A DNA stretch of 12,712 bases from Steroidobacteraceae bacterium (GTDB lineage: Bacteria > Pseudomonadota > Gammaproteobacteria > Steroidobacterales > Steroidobacteraceae), in contig JABEVI010000262.1 of assembly GCA_013044085.1 (NCBI GenBank), positions 1 through 12,712 on the forward strand, given 5' to 3'. The position numbers were made by a program, and so were the translations under genes. Every line of letters begins with the position of its first letter. Positions within the stretch are counted from its first letter, which is position 1. The notes below the pieces were generated by a model. It worked only from the letters and a program-made list of their open reading frames with translations. It was not told where the DNA came from and made no database searches. Below, piece by piece: positions 7,755 through 12,712 of the stretch.

Positions 7755-8681
7755 CTAGGCGGGCGCGCCGAGCGCGTACGGCAGCGGCAGCTCGCGGGCG
7801 AGCGGCGCCTCATCCTCGGTCGCCGCATCCGCCGGCTCGAGCGCGACCACCGCGAGTCCCTCGAAGCCGTCGTCGACCGGCTGCACGTCGGTGAGCCGGC
7901 CGCTGCGTCCATCGATGAGGCGGATCGGGCCCCCGAGGCGCACGGCGTCCGCCGGCACGTCTTGCGCCAGCGCGACGCGCAGCAGCCGGCGTTTGATCCG
8001 GCCGAGATGCTGGGTGCGCGCGACGATCTCCTGACCCGTGTAGCAGCCTTTGGTGAAGCTGATCGCGTCGAGCCGATCGAGGTTCAGCATCTGCGGGACG
8101 AACAGTTCGCAGGTGGCGGCATAGACCTGCGGGATTCCGGCGCGCACGTCCGCGAGCCGCCAGTCGTGTTCGCGGCGCGCCTGCTCGGCTGGATTGCCGG
8201 CGAGGCCGAGTTCGGCGAGCCGCCCGGACTGCGCGAGGATCCAGAATCGTCCCGGGTCGCCGAGCACGCGACCGATGGCGAGGCCCTCGGCTTCGACGTA
8301 GCCACCCGGCGCCGCCGGGATCGGCACGCCCGCCGCGCGCAGCCGTTCCTCGCCATGTTCTCCGGCGACCGACCACGGTTCCTCGAGGATTTCGATGCGC
8401 GCCTTCGCCCGCAGCAGGTACTTGCCGAGACGCGCGGCGCTCGGCGCCACGAGTTCGCGCGGCAGGATCGCGATAATGCCGCTCGAGTGCGGCAGCAGCG
8501 TGAGCAGCGCCAGCACCCGGCCTTGAGGGCTCGTCTGCGCGGCGAGCAGGGCGCGTCCCGCGCCGAGCCCTCGCGTGTCGTTGGTCAGCTGTCCCTGGAG
8601 GAACGTGGCCGCGTCCGGGCCACTGAAACGCAGCAAGCCAATATGAGTCAATCGTCCTGAAAGCGACGCCATGGGCCGCAT
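7755..8681 (-). CDS. ygfZ: YgfZ/GcvT-like folate-binding protein (Fe-S enzyme maintenance)
   Basis: This is a cytoplasmic protein of 308 residues on the minus strand, from ATG 8681-8679 or possibly ATG 8672-8670 to TAG 7757-7755. YgfZ proteins bind folate through a GcvT-like fold. In E. coli they support certain Fe-S enzymes and tRNA modification by MiaB. The diagnostic motif K-G-C-Y-T-G-Q-E is at 211-218, with the conserved cysteine at 213 (C228 in E. coli). The N-terminal 'FLQGQLTNDT' and 'AAQTSPQGRVLALL' are also family hallmarks. The gene diverges from the succinate dehydrogenase operon, whose SdhB carries three Fe-S clusters, so shared physiology is plausible by inference. In E. coli ygfZ is next to sdhE; here sdhE is at the far end of the same cluster. 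No Shine-Dalgarno sequence is visible before either start. Confidence 0.93.
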   Translation of the reverse strand: MRPMASLSGRLTHIGLLRFSGPDAATFLQGQLTNDTRGLGAGRALLAAQTSPQGRVLALLTLLPHSSGIIAILPRELVAPSAARLGKYLLRAKARIEILEEPWSVAGEHGEERLRAAGVPIPAAPGGYVEAEGLAIGRVLGDPGRFWILAQSGRLAELGLAGNPAEQARREHDWRLADVRAGIPQVYAATCELFVPQMLNLDRLDAISFTKGCYTGQEIVARTQHLGRIKRRLLRVALAQDVPADAVRLGGPIRLIDGRSGRLTDVQPVDDGFEGLAVVALEPADAATEDEAPLARELPLPYALGAPA

Positions 8682-8756
8682 AAGCGGCTAGTGCCGCACC
8701 GAAGTCAAGTCCGTGTGGGCGCCTGCGCCGGGAGTCGCGCGGTATGGCCGCGGATA

Positions 8757-8765
8757 TGGCAAAAT
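8757..8765 (+). promoter_or_regulatory. Extended -10-like motif before the SDHAF4-sdh operon
   Basis: TGG-CAAAAT (TG at 8757-8758, hexamer 8760-8765) has four of six matches to TATAAT plus the extended TG. It ends 7 bases before GTG 8773. It is the best promoter candidate in the 91-base gap between the divergent ygfZ and SDHAF4-like genes. The gap also holds a small inverted repeat, GCGGC/GCCGC at 8684-8697. No clear -35 box is seen. Initiation about 7 bases downstream would give an essentially leaderless first gene. Confidence 0.3.
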
Positions 8766-8772
8766 TCATGCC

Positions 8773-8943
8773 GTGATCCTGAAGGAACAGCAACCGCCGC
8801 CCGAGGAGCGATCGTCCGTCGAGACGGCGCCCGTAGCGGCTGCGCCCGCGGCGGCTGCGCCGGTCGAGATCGGCGGTCGTGAAGGTCCGGAGCCGACGCG
8901 CTTCGGCGACTGGGAGCTTCGCGGCCGTTGCATCGATTTCTAA
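8773..8943 (+). CDS. SDHAF4/DUF1674 succinate dehydrogenase assembly factor
   Basis: This is a small predicted protein of 56 residues from GTG 8773. The open frame also contains an upstream GTG at 8713, which would give 76 residues, but the extra part is not family-like. The C-terminal 25 residues carry the full DUF1674/SDHAF4 signature: 'EIGGREGPEPTRFGDWE' followed by 'GRCIDF' at the extreme C-terminus. The N-terminal half is a low-complexity Ala/Pro linker encoded by a near-tandem repeat. In mitochondria SDHAF4 (yeast Sdh8) binds flavinylated SdhA before it joins SdhB and limits damaging side reactions. A similar role is inferred here because sdhC starts 18 bases downstream. It would easily be missed because of its size and GTG start. 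Confidence 0.85.
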   Translation: MILKEQQPPPEERSSVETAPVAAAPAAAAPVEIGGREGPEPTRFGDWELRGRCIDF

Positions 8944-8961
8944 CCGCCCCGAGGACCGAAC

Positions 8962-9363
8962 ATGCCCGCACGCGCACGGCCATTGTCTCCGCATCTGCAG
9001 GTCTACCGCTGGCAGATCAGCAATACCCTGTCGATACTTCATCGGCTGACCGGGGTGGCATTGTCGATCGGCCTCGTCGGCCTGGTCGCCTGGTTCATCG
9101 CCGTGGCCGGCGGTGCGCAGGACTACGCGGCGCTGATGCGCCTGTACGGCGGAGCGTTCGGATGGCTGATCGCGATGGCCTTGGTGTTCGCGTTCTTCTA
9201 CCACCTGCTGAACGGCGTCCGCCATCTCGCCTGGGATGTCGGCTTCGGCTTCGAGCGCCGTGATCGTCACGCCAGCGGCTGGTTGGTGGTCGCCGGCGCG
9301 CTCGTGCTGACCGCCATCGCGCTCGTGCTGGCCGCACACTTCGGAGGATCGAGCCATGGATGA
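8962..9363 (+). CDS. sdhC: Succinate dehydrogenase cytochrome b556 subunit
   Basis: This is one of the two membrane anchors of complex II, which pass electrons from the SdhB Fe-S clusters to ubiquinone. The 133 residues include three predicted transmembrane helices (about 32-50, 65-84 and 107-126). The N-terminus 'RPLSPHLQVYRW' and 'SILHRLTG' are hallmarks of the alphaproteobacterial/mitochondrial type. S24 and R28 correspond to quinone-site S27 and R31 of E. coli. H81 in 'FYHLLNGVRHLAWD' corresponds to the haem b ligand H84. ATG 8962 has a GAGG Shine-Dalgarno sequence at 8951-8954. The 3' end overlaps sdhD by 8 bases. Confidence 0.95.
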   Translation: MPARARPLSPHLQVYRWQISNTLSILHRLTGVALSIGLVGLVAWFIAVAGGAQDYAALMRLYGGAFGWLIAMALVFAFFYHLLNGVRHLAWDVGFGFERRDRHASGWLVVAGALVLTAIALVLAAHFGGSSHG

Positions 9364-9763
9364 GTCGCCTCGTGTCGGCATGCGCAGCCCGCTCGGGCGG
9401 GTGACGGGCCTCGGGTCCGCCAAGGACGGCACCGGCCATTGGTGGGCGCAGCGCCTGAGCGCGCTCGCGCTGGTGCCGCTCGCCTCGTGGTTGCTGATCT
9501 CGATTCTGACGCTGCCGAATCTCGGCTATGCGGCCGTGCACGACTGGTTGTCGCGACCGCTCGAGGGCTTTCTCGCGGCGCTGTGCACTGGCACGCTCAC
9601 TTATCATTCGTATCTCGGCACGACGGTCGTGGTCGAGGACTACGTGCACGGACGGGCGGCGAAACTCCTCAGCTTGATCGGATTGAAATTCATGCATGTG
9701 CTCGTCGGCGGAGCCGGAATCTTCGCCATTTTGCGCCTGACGATGGGAACCCTGGTGTCATGA
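9356..9763 (+). CDS. sdhD: Succinate dehydrogenase hydrophobic membrane anchor subunit
   Basis: This is the second membrane anchor of complex II, 135 residues with three predicted transmembrane helices after a soluble N-terminus. 'GHWWAQRLSALALVPL' at about 27-42 opens helix 1. H84 lies 11 residues before D95-Y96, the same spacing as haem ligand H71 and quinone-site D82-Y83 in E. coli SdhD. 'VVVEDYVHG' is typical of this type. ATG 9356 lies 8 bases after GGAGG (9343-9347) and inside the sdhC end. The stop overlaps the sdhA ATG (ATGA at 9760-9763), so the four structural genes are tightly coupled. Confidence 0.94.
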   Translation: MDESPRVGMRSPLGRVTGLGSAKDGTGHWWAQRLSALALVPLASWLLISILTLPNLGYAAVHDWLSRPLEGFLAALCTGTLTYHSYLGTTVVVEDYVHGRAAKLLSLIGLKFMHVLVGGAGIFAILRLTMGTLVS

Positions 9764-11544
9764 CGGACTACAAATTCACGGACCACAGCTACGATGTCGT
9801 CGTCGTCGGCGCCGGCGGCGCGGGGCTGCGCGCGACCTTGGGCCTCGCCGAAGCGGGCCTGCGCACCGCTTGTCTGAGCAAGGTGTTTCCGACCCGCAGC
9901 CACACGGTCGCGGCCCAGGGCGGAATCTCCGCCGCGCTCGCCAACATGGGCGAGGATGACTGGCGCTGGCACATGTATGACACCGTCAAGGGTTCGGACT
10001 GGCTTGGCGACCAGGACGCGATCGAAATGATGTGCAAGGAGGCACCGGCCGCGGTGATCGAATTGGAGCACTACGGCGTGCCGTTCTCGCGCACCGAGGG
10101 CGGGCGCATCTACCAGCGACCCTTCGGCGGCATGACGACCCACTATGGAAAAGGTGTCGCACAACGCACCTGCGCGGCGGCCGATCGCACCGGTCACGCC
10201 ATGTTGCATACGCTGTATCAGCAGTCCCTGAAGCATTCGGCGACGTTCTTCATCGAGTACTTCGCGCTCGATCTTTTGATGGAGAACGGCGAATGCCGCG
10301 GCGTCCTCGCGCTCGACCTGGCCGAGGGCACATTGCACCGCTTCAGCGCGCAACGGGTGATCCTCGCGACCGGCGGTTACGGGCGCGCGTGGTTCTCGTG
10401 CACCTCGGCGCACACCTGCACCGGCGACGGCGGCGGCATGGTGTTGCGCGCCGGGCTGCCGCTTCAGGACATGGAATTCGCCCAGTTCCATCCGACCGGA
10501 ATCTACGGCGCCGGCTGCCTGATCACCGAGGGCTCGCGCGGCGAGGGTGGTTACCTGACGAACGCGGCGGGCGAGCGCTTCATGGAGCGCTATGCGCCGA
10601 ATGCCAAGGACCTCGCCTCGCGCGACGTCGTCAGCCGTTCCATGACGATCGAGATCCGCGAAGGCCGCGGGGTCGGTGCGCACAAGGATCACATCCACCT
10701 GCACCTCGAACACCTCGGACCCGAGGTGATCAAGGAGCGGTTGCCGGGCATCGCCGAGACGGCGCGCATCTTCGCCGGCGTCGACGTCAACAAGGAGCCG
10801 ATCCCGGTGCTGCCGACGCTCCACTACAACATGGGCGGTATCCCCTGCAACGTCAACGGCGAGGTGATGCGCCTTGGCGCCGCCGGCGGCGACGAGGTCG
10901 TGCCTGGATTGATGGCGGTCGGCGAGGCCGCTTGCGTGTCGGTGCACGGCGCGAACCGGCTCGGCTCGAACTCGCTGCTCGACCTGGTCGTCTTCGGTCG
11001 CGCCGCCGGCCTGCATTGCGCGCGTACGCTCAAGCCGGGCGCGGCCCACCGGCCGTTGGCGGCCGATGCGGCCGATCCGGCCATCGAGCGGCTCGACCGG
11101 TTGCGCAACGCCAAGGGTTCGCTCGCCACCGCCGAGATCCGGATCGCGATGCAGCGTACGATGCAGCGCGATGCGGCGGTCTTTCGCACCGGAGAGTCGC
11201 TGGATGAGGGCAAACGGCGTCTCGCCGAGGTGTTCGATTCCTTCGGCGATGTCAAGATCTCGGATCGCTCGCTCGTCTGGAACACCGATCTGGTCGAGAC
11301 GCTGGAACTTGCCAACCTCCTCGGCCAGGCGGTGGCGACCATGCATTCGGCGGCCAACCGCACCGAGAGTCGCGGCGCGCACGCACGCGAGGACTTCCCG
11401 GCGCGCGACGACCAGAACTGGCTGAAGCACAGTCTGTGCTGGGTCGATGCGAAGGGCGCCACCCGTTTCGGCTACCGACCGGTTCATCTGAACACGCTCA
11501 CCAACGATGTCGAAACGATCCCGCCGAAGGCGCGGACCTACTGA
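9760..11544 (+). CDS. sdhA: Succinate dehydrogenase flavoprotein subunit
   Basis: SdhA oxidises succinate to fumarate with covalently bound FAD, on the cytoplasmic face of complex II. It is 594 residues long. The dinucleotide motif 'VVVVGAGGAGLRA' is at about 13-25, and the FAD-linking histidine is H48 in 'FPTRSHTVAAQGG'. Active-site positions equivalent to E. coli H242, R286, H354 and R399 are H244 (FHPTG), R288 (SRDVVSRS), H355 (HYNMGG) and R400 (GANRLGSNSLLDL). Wording such as 'CLSKVFPTRSHTVAAQGG', 'HYNMGGIPCN' and 'DHIHLHLEHLGPEVIKERLP' is characteristic of the alphaproteobacterial/mitochondrial form. The start is fixed by the ATGA overlap with sdhD; the in-frame open stretch upstream is antigenic noise inside sdhD, not part of SdhA. 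Flavinylation would be assisted by the SdhE encoded downstream. Confidence 0.97.
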   Translation: MTDYKFTDHSYDVVVVGAGGAGLRATLGLAEAGLRTACLSKVFPTRSHTVAAQGGISAALANMGEDDWRWHMYDTVKGSDWLGDQDAIEMMCKEAPAAVIELEHYGVPFSRTEGGRIYQRPFGGMTTHYGKGVAQRTCAAADRTGHAMLHTLYQQSLKHSATFFIEYFALDLLMENGECRGVLALDLAEGTLHRFSAQRVILATGGYGRAWFSCTSAHTCTGDGGGMVLRAGLPLQDMEFAQFHPTGIYGAGCLITEGSRGEGGYLTNAAGERFMERYAPNAKDLASRDVVSRSMTIEIREGRGVGAHKDHIHLHLEHLGPEVIKERLPGIAETARIFAGVDVNKEPIPVLPTLHYNMGGIPCNVNGEVMRLGAAGGDEVVPGLMAVGEAACVSVHGANRLGSNSLLDLVVFGRAAGLHCARTLKPGAAHRPLAADAADPAIERLDRLRNAKGSLATAEIRIAMQRTMQRDAAVFRTGESLDEGKRRLAEVFDSFGDVKISDRSLVWNTDLVETLELANLLGQAVATMHSAANRTESRGAHAREDFPARDDQNWLKHSLCWVDAKGATRFGYRPVHLNTLTNDVETIPPKARTY

Positions 11545-11556
11545 GGAGACGGATCG

Positions 11557-12342
11557 ATGGCCGAGTTCTCGCTGCCCGCCAATTCCAAGGTCCGCAAGGA
11601 CGGGCGGGTATTCAAGGCGCCGGACGGCGCGACGCACGTGCGCGTCTTCAAGATCTACCGCTTCGATCCGGATTCAGCCGAGAATCCGCGGCTCGACACC
11701 TACGAGATCGACATGGACCAGTGTGGTCCGATGGTGCTCGACGCGCTGATCAAGATAAAGAACGAGATCGATCCGACGCTCACGTTCCGTCGCTCCTGCC
11801 GCGAGGGGATTTGTGGCTCCTGCGCCATGAACATCGATGGACGCAACGGACTGGCGTGCATCAGCGCGTGTGCGGACATCAAGGGCGAGGTCAGGATCTA
11901 CCCGCTGCCGCACATGCCGGTGATCAAGGACCTGGTCGCCGATCTGACCGACTTCTACGCCCAGTATGCCTCGATCAAGCCGTGGCTGCAGACACGCACG
12001 CCGGCGCCCCCGGATAGTGAACGGCTGCAGTCGAAATCGGAGCAGGAAAAGCTCGACCGTCCCTCCGCCTGCATACTCTGCGCCTGCTGCTCGACGAGTT
12101 GTCCGAGCTACTGGTGGAACAGTGACCGCTACCTTGGGCCCGCGGCCTTGCTCGCCGCCTATCGCTGGATCGTCGACAGCCGGGACGAGGCGACCGGCGA
12201 GCGGCTCGACCAGCTCGAGGACCCGTTCCGCCTGTATCGCTGCCACACGATCATGAATTGCACGGAGGCGTGCCCGAAGGATTTGAATCCGGCCCGTGCG
12301 ATCGGTGAACTGAAACAGATGATGGCGCATCGCCGTTACTGA
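11557..12342 (+). CDS. sdhB: Succinate dehydrogenase iron-sulfur subunit
   Basis: SdhB carries electrons from FAD to quinone through three clusters. It is 261 residues long, somewhat longer than E. coli SdhB because of an N-terminal extension. The [2Fe-2S] ligands are C81, C86, C89 and C101 (SCREGICGSC ... LAC). The [4Fe-4S] ligands are C172, C175, C178 and C239. The [3Fe-4S] ligands are C182, C229 and C235 ('CILCACCSTSCPSYWWN' and 'CHTIMNCTEACPK'). All ligand positions are filled. 'KIYRFDPD' and 'MDQCGPMVLDALIKIKNE' again resemble the alphaproteobacterial/mitochondrial type. GAGGAG at 11543-11548, overlapping the sdhA stop, is a strong ribosome binding site 8 bases before ATG 11557. sdhE follows immediately. 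Confidence 0.97.
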   Translation: MAEFSLPANSKVRKDGRVFKAPDGATHVRVFKIYRFDPDSAENPRLDTYEIDMDQCGPMVLDALIKIKNEIDPTLTFRRSCREGICGSCAMNIDGRNGLACISACADIKGEVRIYPLPHMPVIKDLVADLTDFYAQYASIKPWLQTRTPAPPDSERLQSKSEQEKLDRPSACILCACCSTSCPSYWWNSDRYLGPAALLAAYRWIVDSRDEATGERLDQLEDPFRLYRCHTIMNCTEACPKDLNPARAIGELKQMMAHRRY

Positions 12343-12346
12343 ATGG

Positions 12347-12631
12347 ATGCGGCCGATGGTCGACCTCGATGAGCGTGAGCTCGGCCGGCTGCTTTGGCGC
12401 TGCCGGCGGGGTATGCGGGAACTCGACGAACTGTTGCGCGGCTACCTGGAACGGGAGTTTCGCAGCGCATCGCGCACCGACCAGGACGCCTTCCGACGTC
12501 TGCTCGAGGCGTCGGATGAGCAAATTCACGCCTATTGTCTCGGTTCGACGCCGCCGCCGGCGCCGGAGCTGGCCGTGTTGATCGACCGAATTCTCGCCAG
12601 TGCCGCCGGCGCCGCGGCCGGCCGCTGCTAG
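12347..12631 (+). CDS. sdhE: FAD assembly factor SdhE
   Basis: SdhE (YgfY, the bacterial SDHAF2 homologue) binds SdhA and promotes covalent FAD attachment. The protein is 94 residues from ATG 12347, or 91 from ATG 12356, which would give a start closer to E. coli. The diagnostic 'RRGMRELD' is at 20-27 with the essential R-G pair at 21-22. 'FRRLLEASDEQIHAY' at 49-63 fits the E. coli 'RLLECDDPDLFNW' helix. The C-terminus is a low-complexity Ala/Gly tail. The start lies 4 bases after the sdhB stop without a Shine-Dalgarno sequence, so translation is probably coupled to sdhB. Its location at the end of the sdh operon differs from E. coli, where it is unlinked and next to ygfZ. Confidence 0.93.
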   Translation: MRPMVDLDERELGRLLWRCRRGMRELDELLRGYLEREFRSASRTDQDAFRRLLEASDEQIHAYCLGSTPPPAPELAVLIDRILASAAGAAAGRC

Positions 12632-12634
12632 AAT
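12626..12634 (+). promoter_or_regulatory. Extended -10-like motif at the end of sdhE
   Basis: TGC-TAGAAT (TG at 12626-12627, hexamer 12629-12634) matches five of six TATAAT positions plus the extended TG, and overlaps the sdhE stop codon. It ends 8 bases before GTG 12643, the start of a frame running off the window. It is the best-scoring of the three similar motifs here and would start a new transcript separate from the sdh operon. No -35 was recognised. Confidence 0.45.
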
Positions 12635-12642
12635 CGCTTCCT

Positions 12643-12712
12643 GTGCACCCGTTCACACTCGAGCCGCGCCAAGTGCAAAGATATGCGAACTTTCGTCAGC
12701 TCGTCCGGTCTA
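12643..12712 (+). CDS. Start of an unidentified gene, cut by the window edge
   Basis: A frame opens at GTG 12643 and stays open for 23 codons to the window end (first residues about VHPFTLEPRQVQRYANFRQ). In many gammaproteobacteria sdhE is followed by ygfX, which encodes a small membrane protein, but these residues are too few to recognise it. An alternative start in another frame is ATG 12683 (MRTFVSSSGL). The only support is the open frame and the extended -10-like motif just upstream. I assign no function. Confidence 0.3.
   Translation, partial: MHPFTLEPRQVQRYANFRQLVRS

Noticed and set aside
8835..8863. Near-tandem GCGGCTGCGCC repeat, considered as a regulatory or mobile repeat
   Set aside because: It encodes the Ala/Pro linker of the SDHAF4-like protein (VAAAPAAAAP) and is explained by low-complexity coding.
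7810..9432. Minus-strand open frame (540 codons) over ygfZ, the SDHAF4 gene and sdhC
   Set aside because: It is an out-of-frame shadow of ygfZ that continues antisense to sdhC, with no family features.
9640..11637. Long minus-strand open frame (665 codons) antisense to sdhA
   Set aside because: sdhA on the plus strand has every catalytic residue; the antisense product resembles nothing and reflects GC-rich third positions.
12614..12625. Perfect 12-bp palindrome GCGGCCGGCCGC near the end of sdhE, considered as a terminator
   Set aside because: It is inside the Ala/Gly-coding tail of sdhE, has no loop and no T run, and is the kind of palindrome common in GC-rich coding sequence.

Overview
The window is a GC-rich chromosomal segment carrying conserved housekeeping genes. 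I see no tRNA, rRNA, CRISPR array, insertion sequence, phage gene or toxin-antitoxin pair. The neighbourhood pcm-nlpD, then rpfE-recJ-prfB-lysS, then a succinate dehydrogenase operon ending in sdhE, points to a gammaproteobacterium. The rpfE-recJ-prfB-lysS run is what I associate with Xanthomonadales and relatives (Nevskiales/Steroidobacter-like lineages are possible). The lineage is inferred from gene order and protein type, not from a search.

Left part (1-1613): the 3' end of pcm (protein repair methyltransferase), an nlpD-like LysM/LytM lipoprotein, and a 257-base convergent gap with an A-rich patch and two hairpins. No rpoS follows nlpD, unlike in enterics and pseudomonads. On the minus strand beyond the gap lies a small Mth938/DUF498 protein.

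Middle part (1632-7749): an apparently co-directional run of rpfE, recJ, prfB, lysS and murI with overlaps or very short gaps. prfB keeps the classic programmed +1 frameshift (AGGAGG-TAT-CTT-TGA), so release factor 2 is full length only when the frame is read as a join. This block combines recombination/repair (RecJ), translation (RF2, lysyl-tRNA synthetase) and peptidoglycan precursor supply (glutamate racemase).

Right part (7755-12712): ygfZ on the minus strand (folate-binding Fe-S maintenance protein) ends 5 bases from murI and diverges from a plus-strand operon. That operon is a short SDHAF4/DUF1674 protein, sdhC, sdhD, sdhA, sdhB and sdhE. Two dedicated complex II assembly factors (SDHAF4-like and SdhE/SDHAF2-like) bracket the four structural genes, with the Fe-S factor ygfZ next door. 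The Sdh polypeptides look like the alphaproteobacterial/mitochondrial type. A further reading frame starts at 12643 and runs off the window.

No wholly new system is evident. The points most worth a second look are the complex II assembly cluster, three extended -10-like motifs placed 7-8 bases before start codons that suggest leaderless transcripts, a possible symmetric bidirectional promoter between the Mth938 gene and rpfE, and an NlpD-like protein that has lost all recognisable M23 metal and catalytic residues.
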